From G958295935 sp965224235 (lineage in GTDB: Bacteria > Chloroflexota > Dehalococcoidia > Lucifugimonadales > Lucifugimonadaceae): a stretch of DNA of 64,000 nt. Below the pieces are notes generated by a model. The model made no database searches, was not told where the DNA came from, and saw only the letters and a program-made list of their open reading frames with translations. Positions 17,374 to 26,497 of the stretch are shown here, piece after piece (position 1 is the stretch's first letter; each line of letters opens with the position of its first letter). The stretch lies in NCBI GenBank assembly GCA_965224235.1, contig CBDCYP010000002.1:1426001-1490000 (forward strand), written 5' to 3'. The translations under genes were made by a program, and so were the position numbers.

Positions 17374-18414
17374 TTAGCTCAAACCGTACTCTTCCATTAA
17401 TCCGTTGATCTGGCCCCAAGTCGCCTCTTCGATCTCTACTCCGGACTCGGCGCGGGCGCGTCGTGTCACCGCTTCCTTCTCGCCAGGGTAGAGGATTTCG
17501 TCGAAACCGGGCATCAACGGCGTGTCTTTGGCGTAGTCAACCAGCCAGTTGACGCGGTCCCGCATCCCGTCCAGCGGCGCGAGGCGGGAGATGTCGATAA
17601 CAATGATGGTCGAACCGCTCGAATATGTGTCGCCCGGGGGTTCCGGTTTGCCGTACTCCCCGACTAGCCCGCCCAAAACGGCGGCCATGAACGCGAGAGC
17701 ATATCCCTTGTGGCCGACCTGGGTTCCCCCGAGCGGAAGTATGGCGCCGCCTGCGTAGAAGTCGTTAGGATCCCTGCTTGGATTGCCGTCCGGATCGATC
17801 ACCCACTCGTCAGGCAGGTCATGCCCGCGCGCCCGGTAGACCCGTAGTTTGCCCTCTGCCCCTATCGACGTCGCGAAGTCGAGCAGGACGGGGTTCTCCT
17901 CCTTGTATGGGAAACCGATGGTGACCGGATTCGTACTGAAACGGCGGGCGGCGCCCCCATACGGGGGAACGATGTTCGACCCCTCGCCCAACAGCCCAGT
18001 GAACATGATGGCAGCCATATTATTGCGCGCCGCCATTTCCGAGTAACTGCCGATCCGGCCGACGTGCCCGAGGCTGGACATCGTAGCGAGACTAATGCCG
18101 TGGACCTTCGCCTTTTCGATAGCCGCCTCGGCCGCGAATTTTGCGACGACTTGACCGAACGAGTGGTGGCCGTCGATCCTCAGGATCCCGCCGCTCTCCG
18201 CAACAATTTCCGGCTCGGCGTCCGGCTGGCGGATGCCGTTCTGTATGTCGTCCACGTACTGGGGAACCCGAATAAAGCCGTGCGAGTCGTGACCGGTCAT
18301 ATTGGCGTCGGCCAGATGGTCGCCCACGGTACGGCCGTTGGCTTCTGAAGCGCCGGCCGCGACGAGGATACGGGTCGAAATATCGGATATCTGTTGGCTG
18401 CTCAGTACGGGCAT
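17374..18414 (-). CDS. Ldh_2-family malate/lactate/ureidoglycolate-type dehydrogenase
   Basis: NAD(P)-dependent dehydrogenase of the Ldh_2 (YlbC/ComC-like) family, 346 aa, oxidising a 2-hydroxyacid such as malate, L-lactate, sulfolactate or ureidoglycolate. The N-terminal helix region has the catalytic motif GHDSHGFIRVPQY; later family landmarks are LGHVGRIGSYSEMAA, FSTNPVTIGFP, LLDFATSIGAEGK and LGGTQVGHKGYAL. Length is typical. It sits alone on the minus strand between the tandem repeat and the second NHL gene, in the middle of the two opposed DUF1800-DUF1501-NHL triads. It may belong to the minus-strand triad transcript, being 155 bp downstream of it. The substrate is not determined. Confidence 0.9.
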   Translation of the reverse strand: MPVLSSQQISDISTRILVAAGASEANGRTVGDHLADANMTGHDSHGFIRVPQYVDDIQNGIRQPDAEPEIVAESGGILRIDGHHSFGQVVAKFAAEAAIEKAKVHGISLATMSSLGHVGRIGSYSEMAARNNMAAIMFTGLLGEGSNIVPPYGGAARRFSTNPVTIGFPYKEENPVLLDFATSIGAEGKLRVYRARGHDLPDEWVIDPDGNPSRDPNDFYAGGAILPLGGTQVGHKGYALAFMAAVLGGLVGEYGKPEPPGDTYSSGSTIIVIDISRLAPLDGMRDRVNWLVDYAKDTPLMPGFDEILYPGEKEAVTRRARAESGVEIEEATWGQINGLMEEYGLS

Positions 18415-18569
18415 ACTGTCGTCCTCAATTCCCGCAACACGCGGGCACGGGTGTTTTTGCGTTTAGGTGACGCGTCACCGTCGCCTCTCCCCTGCAACAT
18501 GGTACGACGAGCGCTTTCGCCGGGCTGCCGTGACTACGCTCTCGTGCAGCACGAAAATCGCTGGGTGAA

Positions 18570-19712
18570 CTAGGACAGAGCCGGGTCCTTGAACATGGTG
18601 GGCGGATCGATATCGTCCGGCCCAAGGACTTTGCAGATCTTCCGGTAGATCTGGATCCGGTACCGGCCTGTATCCGCCCAGTAGACCCGGTTTTCGGCGT
18701 CCACCTTGACTGCCGTGGGGCTTAAAAACCGCTTCTCGGCATCCAGATTGACGACATTCTCGCGCATCCGCAGCATATCGAGGTTAGTCATCAGCTTGCG
18801 AAGGCCGCGCTCGTTGAGCGTCGCATCTCCTATGAAAGTTTCGAGAAATCCGCCACGCGGGTTGAACATCAGCCCGCGGTGGTTCGACCGGTCGGCGACG
18901 TAGATGTCGCCGTACTGGTCGACCGCAACATCGCTTGGCCTGTTCATCCGGCCCGGACCCGATCCCGGTTCGCCAATCACCTGTAGCGCTTCCCCCTCTG
19001 TGGAGAATCGCTGAACGCGGTCATTTCGCCAGTCCGCAACCAGAATCGTGCCGTTTATCGGGTCGATACCCAGACCCCAGGGGTAGTCCAACTCTCCTGG
19101 CGCGTCGCCGTAACCACCGAATCCACCAATGTATTCGCCCTCATTCGTGAAATGCTCCACGCGGTGATTGCGGGAGCTCGTAACCCAGACCGTCCCATCG
19201 CGACCGATCGCAATGCCCGACGGCGCGTTTAGTTCGCCCGGCCCATCGCCAGCCTCACCCCAGATACCGAGAAAGTCACCGTCGATGGTAAAACGCGCAA
19301 CCTTGTTGGCGTGTTCGTCGGTGACGTAGAGGATTTCGTCCTGGTCGATCTCGCACATCACCCACGACGGCAATGACTCGTTACCCGCCGGCTCGAACCC
19401 ACCGTCCGGCCCAGGCGCGTAAATGTCGTTGTCCTCGTATCCGTCATCCTCAACGTTTACCCTGACGAACCGGTTTGTGGCCACGTTGCCGCCAGCTTCG
19501 GTGAAGCGATTGACCACGTACAGTTCTTCGGGGCCGATGGCCAGGTCCATTGGGCCCTTGAATCCGCCCAGGGCAAGCCGCTGTCCAAGTGCGATTTCGT
19601 ACTTGTGCCCTCCCCTGAGCATATAGGGATAGCCCGTTACGCCGTCATAGACCGGCGCCTGATTCGTTGTTGTGGCTGGCGTGCTAACCATTGGCTGGCC
19701 CCTTTGGCCCAT
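18570..19712 (-). CDS. NHL-repeat beta-propeller protein (second triad)
   Basis: NHL-type propeller, 380 aa, and the likely paralogue of the protein at 15917-16885. Repeats include APSGIAIGRDGTVWVTSSRN, YPWGLGIDPINGTILVADW and RPSDVAVDQYGDIYVADRSN, with the C-terminal block SPTAVKVDAENRVYWADTGR. Both paralogues share the feature GDATLNERG/GDATLSKWC before the last blade. There is no export signal. Start could be the ATG at 19712 or at 19691; the ribosome-binding sites do not decide. It is third in the minus-strand order DUF1800-DUF1501-NHL, 77 bp after the DUF1501 stop. A scaffold or sensor role is possible, but no function is known. Confidence 0.88.
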   Translation of the reverse strand: MGQRGQPMVSTPATTTNQAPVYDGVTGYPYMLRGGHKYEIALGQRLALGGFKGPMDLAIGPEELYVVNRFTEAGGNVATNRFVRVNVEDDGYEDNDIYAPGPDGGFEPAGNESLPSWVMCEIDQDEILYVTDEHANKVARFTIDGDFLGIWGEAGDGPGELNAPSGIAIGRDGTVWVTSSRNHRVEHFTNEGEYIGGFGGYGDAPGELDYPWGLGIDPINGTILVADWRNDRVQRFSTEGEALQVIGEPGSGPGRMNRPSDVAVDQYGDIYVADRSNHRGLMFNPRGGFLETFIGDATLNERGLRKLMTNLDMLRMRENVVNLDAEKRFLSPTAVKVDAENRVYWADTGRYRIQIYRKICKVLGPDDIDPPTMFKDPALS

Positions 19713-19789
19713 AGTTCTGCCGTTCCGGCCTTACCCTGCTTTGTGGCAGATGATTCGCCGGACGTCGGCAGCCGGGATTTACGTTGTAG

Positions 19790-20956
19790 CTAAATTCTGG
19801 CGGGTTCCAGGAGATCGTACTGCTCAAAATGGCCGTTCACGATTTCGTCCGGCGCTATCCCGAGATGACGGTCCAATAGCGTGGAGTAGATGGACCTGAA
19901 ATCGTTGTTGTATTGAAGGTCGCCGCTCAATTGCTTCGACGGTTCCAGCGACGGGTACTCTCCGTAAAAGCCGCCCATTACTCGGTCTCCTATCAGGAAC
20001 GCTCCGCCGCCCGAACCGTGATCGGTCCCGTTGCCGTTGTCTCTGACGCGGCGCCCAAACTCCGAGAAGATCAGCATCACCACTTCATCCGCCGCATCGT
20101 GGCATCGCAGATCGTCGAAGAAGTCACGCACGGCCTGCGAGACCTGCCGCCACAATTTTTGCTGGGTCTGCACCTGATTTCCGTGCACGTCGTATCCGCC
20201 ATGTTGAGCGTAGAAAATACGCGTTCCCAAGCCTGCCGTGTGCACCTGGGCGATGTCCCGCAAGTTCTGGGCCAGCGGGTTCGCTTCGTACTCGACCGTG
20301 GATGTGTACTGCCGGGGCGCCGCCCTGAGCAAATCGACTGCCTCCAGCGCGTCGCGCCCTGTCTGGCCGATGTGCTCCATGATCATCTGCTGCTCTTCAA
20401 ACTCGATCGGCGCATACATCCGGGTGAACACATTGAGCGCAGCGCGTTGGTTCTGTCCATCGAGATTGGTCAGCAGTCCGTACCCCTCGAGTTGCGTCAC
20501 CGACACGGCAGGCGTGCCCGACAGGTACATCGCTCGGGGTAGGCCGGGGCCGAAGCTGACGCCCGTGACAACGTTCTTTTTCTTTGGGTCCAGCTCGCGG
20601 ATTGTGCGACCGAGCCACCCTTCCGACACGTACTCGAACGGATTCGCTGTGTGCCATATGTCCATTGAGCGGAAGTGGGATCTGTCCGGCTCGGGGTACC
20701 CGGTTCCGGCCATCACGGCTACGTTCCCGTCGTCCCACATGTCCTTGATTTCCGTCAGGGCCGGGTGGAATCCCAACTTGGTGTCGATGTGGAGCAAGTC
20801 GGTTTCAGGAATACCGACCGTCTGCCGAAAATCGTAGTACAGAGGGTCGCCGTAGGGAACGACCGTGTTCATGAAGTCGTTGCCTCCGGAGAGTTGCAAC
20901 ACGACCAGCACAGGGTCTTTGCCATTCACTCGTCCGTTTGTTTGGCTGTTCATCAT
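19790..20956 (-). CDS. DUF1501 family protein (second triad)
   Basis: DUF1501 protein, 388 aa, paralogous to 14680-15834. It shares LQLSGGNDFMNTVVPY, PEPDRSHFRSMDIWH, AQHGGYDVHGNQ and SEFGRRVRDNGNGTDHG. Conserved His/Asp residues suggest a metal site as in alkaline-phosphatase-superfamily proteins, but no reaction has been shown for the family. It has no Tat or Sec leader. Two ATG codons in a row occur at 20956 and 20953; GGGAG 6 nt before the first favours 20956. It follows DUF1800 by 51 bp, so the two are clearly co-transcribed. Confidence 0.9.
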   Translation of the reverse strand: MMNSQTNGRVNGKDPVLVVLQLSGGNDFMNTVVPYGDPLYYDFRQTVGIPETDLLHIDTKLGFHPALTEIKDMWDDGNVAVMAGTGYPEPDRSHFRSMDIWHTANPFEYVSEGWLGRTIRELDPKKKNVVTGVSFGPGLPRAMYLSGTPAVSVTQLEGYGLLTNLDGQNQRAALNVFTRMYAPIEFEEQQMIMEHIGQTGRDALEAVDLLRAAPRQYTSTVEYEANPLAQNLRDIAQVHTAGLGTRIFYAQHGGYDVHGNQVQTQQKLWRQVSQAVRDFFDDLRCHDAADEVVMLIFSEFGRRVRDNGNGTDHGSGGGAFLIGDRVMGGFYGEYPSLEPSKQLSGDLQYNNDFRSIYSTLLDRHLGIAPDEIVNGHFEQYDLLEPARI

Positions 20957-21007
20957 GATTTTCTCCCGTGTTTACGTGTCAAGCCGGGTCGTGTGGCATG
21001 GGGAGGA

Positions 21008-22384
21008 TCAAGCGAACTGATACTCGCGAGACGTGGCGATCATGCCGACAAGTTGCCCCGCGACCCTCCGCGCGGCCTCTTTCTGCTCCTGCGTATCTCT
21101 TGGGATTCGCCCATCGAATCCCAGTTCGTTCAGGATGATCTTTCTCGAAGGATTTCCCAGCCACAGCGAGCCCATCTCGTACAGGCAAGTGTCCAGTAAC
21201 TCGTCGACCGTAGCGGGGCCCTCTCCGGAGGCGGCGCGCTCGGTCATTGCCGCCACGCCCGGAGCTTTGGGATCGCTCAGGCGCTCGGCCGCAAAATTCA
21301 CGCGGGACACGAGGAACGACGAGTCGATCCACTCACGCCCGGTGTGCCAGCCCTCCACGGTGGGTGGGTTCAGCAACTCCTGCCCCATGGCAATCGTCGC
21401 TCGCGGCAGTTCCGCCAGACCGTGCTCATAGCCGTCAGTGTGCCGGCCGGACAGTCGCACCGTATTCGCAACGAAATCAGCCGGACTTTTCACTTTTCTG
21501 AACTGTGAGTTCTTGAAGAAGTCGCTGTTGAACACGAAACGCAGTACGTCGCGTATTTCATGGCCGCTCGCCTCAAACGCCTGTGCGATCAGCTGGATTT
21601 CGTCGTCATCCGGTTCGTCTGCCACGAAGAAGGAATGGATTTCCTGGCCGATAAACGACGCGGTGGCAGGCTGCCTGGCGATGATTTCGATAACGTCGTC
21701 GCCGTTGAAGTCCCCGGTATCACCCAGGAACTCCTTTTCTCCGTGGTCGTGGTCCTCGTCGCGGTAGACGAAATCGGCGGGCCAGTATCCGGTTGGATAT
21801 CTAGGAAGGACCTGCGTCATCGTCCAGCCGGTAAACGCCCTCGCGCAGTTCCTCACGTCATCTTCGGTGTAGTTGCCGCGGCCCATGCTAAAGAGTTCCA
21901 ACAACTCGCGACCGTAGTTTTCGTTGACGGCGTCTCCGTGGTTGTTCTGCTGATCGAGCCAATAGATCATCGCCGGATCTCGAGACAACTGCTGCAACAG
22001 GGTTCCGAAGTTGCCGAGTCCGTAGTCGCGCAACATCGAATAGTGCCTGTTCATCATTGGGCCGTTTGTCACCTTGGCCCATCCGGTGGCGAACACTCCG
22101 TGCCAGAACAGGGCGACCTTCTCCTCGAGCGGACGCTGTGAGTTGACCATCCTGTACATCCACTTCATCGCTACCCAGCGCGGCGACTCCTCGTCCGCGT
22201 GTTCGGGATGATGTCGTTCGAGGACATCCTCATCCAGTCTGGGAAATTGCTCAGGATTCAGGAGATCCTCCACGACGCTCTCGTACCCTTGCGCGGCAAG
22301 ATTTTCGAGCTCGGGTCGCGTGGCGCCGAACCCTGCACGCCGCATCAGGTGGGCTACAAGTGAAATATCTCTTCGAGAGACCAT
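21008..22384 (-). CDS. DUF1800 family protein (second triad)
   Basis: DUF1800 protein, 458 aa, paralogous to 13250-14641. It keeps HLMRRAGFGAT, FWHGVFATG, NYGRELLELFSMG, ARAFTGW and LNPPTVEGWHTG. The frame opens at a TTG at 22399, but the ATG at 22384 has GGGAGGA about 8 nt upstream and is the better start. No signal peptide is visible. It is the first gene of the minus-strand triad and diverges from the hydantoinase operon, sharing the 169-bp region up to 22554 for both promoters. Function is unknown; constant pairing with DUF1501 suggests a joint complex. Confidence 0.9.
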   Translation of the reverse strand: MVSRRDISLVAHLMRRAGFGATRPELENLAAQGYESVVEDLLNPEQFPRLDEDVLERHHPEHADEESPRWVAMKWMYRMVNSQRPLEEKVALFWHGVFATGWAKVTNGPMMNRHYSMLRDYGLGNFGTLLQQLSRDPAMIYWLDQQNNHGDAVNENYGRELLELFSMGRGNYTEDDVRNCARAFTGWTMTQVLPRYPTGYWPADFVYRDEDHDHGEKEFLGDTGDFNGDDVIEIIARQPATASFIGQEIHSFFVADEPDDDEIQLIAQAFEASGHEIRDVLRFVFNSDFFKNSQFRKVKSPADFVANTVRLSGRHTDGYEHGLAELPRATIAMGQELLNPPTVEGWHTGREWIDSSFLVSRVNFAAERLSDPKAPGVAAMTERAASGEGPATVDELLDTCLYEMGSLWLGNPSRKIILNELGFDGRIPRDTQEQKEAARRVAGQLVGMIATSREYQFA

Positions 22385-22553
22385 CTTTCGTCCTCCCAAA
22401 ATTGACCGGTTCGGGTAGCCGCGTCAGCGGCATGTCTTGATCGGCAAAGTATACGACGCTAGGCGGTGTGAAACCGGAATCAACACGAGCGAAGAAACGC
22501 GCAAACTGAATCAAAGGTAAAATCTCGCTTCGCGACGTTTCGCTTTCATTCAG

Positions 22554-24305
22554 ATGCCAGACAATACTCGCCAGAATCAACTCGATCCGATCAGGTTCGA
22601 AGTTATCCGCAACGCGCTTACGCAGGCCACGGAAGAGATGGCCGCAGCGCTGAGGCGAAGCGCGTACTCCACCAACGTAAAGACCCGGCAGGACTTCTCG
22701 TGCGCGTACTTCGACCCCGAAATGCGTGTCATCGCCCAGGCATTCACACAACCCGTGCACCTGGGGTCTTTCGTCGAGCACGTCCCTCAGGCAATTAAAC
22801 GCCAGGGCGTGGACAACCTCGGCCCGGGTGACATGATCCTGTCAAACGACCCGTACGGCGGCGGCGTTCACCTCAACGACATAAGTCTGATCGGGCCGGT
22901 TCACTGGAATGGCCAGCTCGCCGGATACACGGCCTGCCTTGCGCACCACGTGGACGTTGGAGGCGGGGCGCCGGCATCGGTGGGCGCGTTCCAGGAGGTT
23001 TTTCAGGAAGGGGTCATCATCCCGGCGGTGAAGCTCGTCAAGGGCGGCCAAATCGTCGACGACATCTTCAGGCTCGTCCTCGCCCAGATACGGTCGAAAC
23101 GTGAGACCGCGGGCGATTTCCGCGCACAGGTCGCGTCAAACCTGACGGGCGCCCGCAGAGTGCAGGAGATCGTAGACCGGTTCGGGCTAGATGAGTTTCG
23201 ACGATACGTAAATGAGATCGTCGAATACACCTCCCGGCGGACGCGTGCCGAAATCGCAAAACTCCCAAAAGGCGTGTTCAGGGCGACCGGCTCGGTCGAC
23301 AACGACGGATTCACCGACAAGCCCGTTCAGCTAAAGGTCAAGGTCACGATCGACGACACCGGCGTCCATTTCGACACCACCGGGTCGGACCCGCAACGCC
23401 GAGCGCCGGTGAATTCCACTTTTGCCCAGACCTTTTCGGCGTGCGCCTACGCGCTGCGGTCGCTCATGGACAAGGACCTGCCGGTCAACCACGGTTTCTA
23501 CCAGTACGTGCGTATCAATGCGCCCTTAGGCGCCGTCACGAACTGTGTGCATCCAGCGCCCGTTGTGGGAGGCTGGGAAACACACGTCAGACTCAACGAC
23601 ATGATTTTCAAGGCGCTCTCCGAAGTCATGCCCGACGATGTCCCCGCCGGTACGAAGGCGATGCAGTGCCACTCCGGTTTCGGTGGCGACCACCCGGGAA
23701 CCGGCGAGTACTACTGCTACCTCGAAACCCTGGCCGGCGGTTACGGCGCCCGATCTACGTCGGATGGGCCGGACGCGGTTCAGGCTCACGGCCAGAACAC
23801 GGAAAACGCCCCGGTCGAAGAGGTAGAGATTAACTACCCGCTGCGGATCGAACAATACGGACTGATCACCGATTCGGAAGGGCCGGGGAAGTACAGGGGG
23901 GGTCTCGGCCTTCGCCGTGACTACCTGTTCCCGTCGCCTACTACCTTCACGATTCTGGCCGATAGGGATAAGGCCGGGCCGCACGGCCTTTTCGGTGGCC
24001 AACCCGGTTCGATTTCGGTCTATGCCTTGATGAGAGACGGCGAGGAGGTGCATCTCTCGTCCAAGACGACCGTTCAACTCGAACCCGGCGACATAATTTC
24101 GTACCGCACGTCCGGTGGAGGCGGTTTCAAAAACCCACTGCTGCGCGACCCCGAACTCGTACTGTCCGATGTTCTCGACGGCAAGGTGTCTATCGAGCGT
24201 GCGAGGAGCGTGTACGGCGTGGAGTTGGGTGCGGACGGCGCCTCGGTAGACCTCGCAGCTACGAGACTGCTACGCGGCCGTTTGAATGGTGAAACCGGCG
24301 CATGA
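22554..24305 (+). CDS. hyuB: Hydantoinase B/oxoprolinase family protein
   Basis: Subunit B of an ATP-dependent cyclic-amide hydrolase (N-methylhydantoinase, 5-oxoprolinase or acetone-carboxylase type), 583 aa. Landmarks are the N-terminal DPIRFEVIRNALTQATEEM, the MILSNDPYGGGVHLND block, LTGARRVQEIVDRFG, a central HPAPVVGGWETHVRLND and the C-terminal ISYRTSGGGGFKNPLLRDPE. The ATG at 22554 begins the operon. The stop overlaps the start of the A subunit by 4 nt (ATGA), showing tight coupling. The usual order in many genomes is A before B; here it is B then A. Family members hydrolyse hydantoins, oxoproline or related lactams; which one acts here is not shown. Confidence 0.92.
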   Translation: MPDNTRQNQLDPIRFEVIRNALTQATEEMAAALRRSAYSTNVKTRQDFSCAYFDPEMRVIAQAFTQPVHLGSFVEHVPQAIKRQGVDNLGPGDMILSNDPYGGGVHLNDISLIGPVHWNGQLAGYTACLAHHVDVGGGAPASVGAFQEVFQEGVIIPAVKLVKGGQIVDDIFRLVLAQIRSKRETAGDFRAQVASNLTGARRVQEIVDRFGLDEFRRYVNEIVEYTSRRTRAEIAKLPKGVFRATGSVDNDGFTDKPVQLKVKVTIDDTGVHFDTTGSDPQRRAPVNSTFAQTFSACAYALRSLMDKDLPVNHGFYQYVRINAPLGAVTNCVHPAPVVGGWETHVRLNDMIFKALSEVMPDDVPAGTKAMQCHSGFGGDHPGTGEYYCYLETLAGGYGARSTSDGPDAVQAHGQNTENAPVEEVEINYPLRIEQYGLITDSEGPGKYRGGLGLRRDYLFPSPTTFTILADRDKAGPHGLFGGQPGSISVYALMRDGEEVHLSSKTTVQLEPGDIISYRTSGGGGFKNPLLRDPELVLSDVLDGKVSIERARSVYGVELGADGASVDLAATRLLRGRLNGETGA

Positions 24306-26443
24306 CGTTTGAAAACGGAGGGCATGAGCCCGGCAACTTGAATAGCGCCCGATTCAGACTGGGCGTGGACATTGGCGGGACTTTCACCGACGGAGTGCTC
24401 ATCGACACGTCGTCAGGCGAGGTGACGAACTCCAAAGTGCTGTCGACGCCCGGCGATCCGTCGTTGGGTTTTATGGAAGCCCTGCAACAACTGATAGCCG
24501 ACAGCGGCATTGAACCCGGCGAAATCGGGCATGTGGTCCACGCGACCACGGTGGCGACGAACGCCATCATCGAAGGCTCGACGGCGCGCGCCGCATTTGT
24601 AACGACAAAGGGCTTTTCGGACATGCTGGAGATTGCACGGCAGATTCGGCCCACGCTATATGACCTCAACTTCAAGAAGCCGCCCCCGTTGGTGCCGCGC
24701 AGACTGTGTTTCGGCGTCCCCGAAAGGCTCGATGCGGTTGGAGACGTCATCACGCCACTCGACGAATCGAGTGTAGAGGCAATCGCCGAACTCATCGCCC
24801 AGGCGAACGTCGAGTCGGTGGCTGTCTGCCTGCTGCACGCCTACCGCAACCCCGATCACGAGGCGCGGGTCGGGGAAATTCTTCGATCAAGGCTGAAGGA
24901 CATACCCGTCTCCTTGTCCTCCGAGGTGGCGCCGGAATTCCGTGAGTACTTCCGGGCGAGCACCACTGTAATCAACGCGGTGATCGGGCCGCTCGTAGGC
25001 CGCTACCTGTCTAACATCGGGCGCCGTATGGAAGATCGCGGTATTACCGGCGATCTGTTGGTCATGCAGAGCAGCGGCGGTGTGTATTCGGCTGAAGCAG
25101 CTGTCGAACGACCCGTGTTCATGGTGGAGTCGGGCCCCGCCGCAGGCGCGGTCGCCGCCACGCATATCGGCGCTGCCGCAGGGCACACAAACCTGATTTC
25201 GTTCGATATGGGGGGCACAACAGCCAAGGTGTGCATGATCCTCGGCGGCGAGCCGCGGGTGACCAAGGACTACACGGTGGGGGCCGAGGCGCAAAGCGGC
25301 GCCGGCGCTTTCGGCGGCGCAGACGGTTACCCCGTCAGGACTCCCGTGATCGACCTGGTAGAAATCGGCGCGGGCGGCGGCTCGATCGCCTGGGTAGATT
25401 CGGGAGGCGCGCTGCGAGTCGGTCCGAAGAGTTCGGGCGCTGAACCCGGACCCGCATGCTACGGACTTGGGGGAACCCAGCCCACCATAACGGACGCCAA
25501 TCTCGTGCTCGGCAGGCTGAATCCGGAGTACTTTGCCGGCGGATCCATGCGACTCGATCCAGAATTTTCCGCGGCGGCTATCAGTGAGCATTGCGCCGGA
25601 CCGTTGGGAATGGGAGTCGAGGCGGCAGCGGACGGGATCATAGAGATCGCCAATGCAATGATGGTGGGCGCACTAAGGCTGGTCTCGGTCCAGCGCGGCC
25701 ACGACCCGCGGGACTTCCTGTTGGTTGCGTTCGGAGGCGCCGGACCGGCGCACGCCGCGCGAATCGCGCAGGACAGCGGGATGGCGGGAGTATTGATTCC
25801 ACCGAGCCCCGGTACGGCGTCTGCATTGGGCCTGTTGGCGACCGACCTTCGGCTCGATCGCGGCGCGACTCACCTGGAACTCGCCGACAACGTCAACCCA
25901 GCCGAATTGGACAAAAAGTTTCTGACTCTCGAAGAAGGATGCATATCGGCGTTGCAGACGAATACGTCCGTCGTCGCAAGCATGTACTTCCGCCGCTCGG
26001 TCGAGATGCGCTATTTCGGGCAAAGTTTCGAGTTGAACATCCCTGCGCCGGCCGGAACGTTTGACGAATCAGGGCTATCGTCTCTGCTCGCCGCTTTCCA
26101 CGATGAACACGAGCGCGCATATGGGTTCAAAGTTCCTGACGAACCAGTCGAGTTTGTCAATCTTCGATTGGTAGCTGTACAACCGATCACCAAGCCGGGC
26201 GCCCGGCCTATGGCGAAAGGTTCTGATGACGAGTCATCGGGCGTTAAGGGCCACCGTCGGGTCTTCTTTGCGGATTTGGGCGGCTGGACCGACACCGCGG
26301 TCTACGACCGGTACGCCATGACCGCGGGTGATCAGGCGAAGGGACCGGCAATGATTGAGGAAGGCGATTCCTCGACCGTAGTGCCGGCGGGCTGGCTAGC
26401 TGACGTGGACGACCACGGAAATCTGATTCTCACGCGATCGTAA
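24302..26443 (+). CDS. hyuA: Hydantoinase A/oxoprolinase family protein
   Basis: ATP-binding subunit A of a hydantoinase/oxoprolinase-type enzyme, 713 aa. The actin-like ATPase fold shows the phosphate loop LGVDIGGTFTDGVLID, then HATTVATNAIIEG, the central VESGPAAGAVAA and SFDMGGTTAKVC, and GAGGGSIAWVD. The C-terminal region has FGGAGPAHAARIA and the smaller beta domain. Length matches HyuA. It overlaps hyuB by 4 nt and is followed by a CocE-type hydrolase 54 bp downstream, probably one transcript. Expected reaction: ATP-dependent opening of a cyclic amide to an N-carbamoyl or free amino acid. Substrate specificity cannot be read from sequence. Confidence 0.92.
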   Translation: MTFENGGHEPGNLNSARFRLGVDIGGTFTDGVLIDTSSGEVTNSKVLSTPGDPSLGFMEALQQLIADSGIEPGEIGHVVHATTVATNAIIEGSTARAAFVTTKGFSDMLEIARQIRPTLYDLNFKKPPPLVPRRLCFGVPERLDAVGDVITPLDESSVEAIAELIAQANVESVAVCLLHAYRNPDHEARVGEILRSRLKDIPVSLSSEVAPEFREYFRASTTVINAVIGPLVGRYLSNIGRRMEDRGITGDLLVMQSSGGVYSAEAAVERPVFMVESGPAAGAVAATHIGAAAGHTNLISFDMGGTTAKVCMILGGEPRVTKDYTVGAEAQSGAGAFGGADGYPVRTPVIDLVEIGAGGGSIAWVDSGGALRVGPKSSGAEPGPACYGLGGTQPTITDANLVLGRLNPEYFAGGSMRLDPEFSAAAISEHCAGPLGMGVEAAADGIIEIANAMMVGALRLVSVQRGHDPRDFLLVAFGGAGPAHAARIAQDSGMAGVLIPPSPGTASALGLLATDLRLDRGATHLELADNVNPAELDKKFLTLEEGCISALQTNTSVVASMYFRRSVEMRYFGQSFELNIPAPAGTFDESGLSSLLAAFHDEHERAYGFKVPDEPVEFVNLRLVAVQPITKPGARPMAKGSDDESSGVKGHRRVFFADLGGWTDTAVYDRYAMTAGDQAKGPAMIEEGDSSTVVPAGWLADVDDHGNLILTRS

Positions 26444-26497
26444 TTCCTGAGCAGGCCGCATGAATCAGCCAGCCCAACTTGTTGCAGAGGAGCCTGA

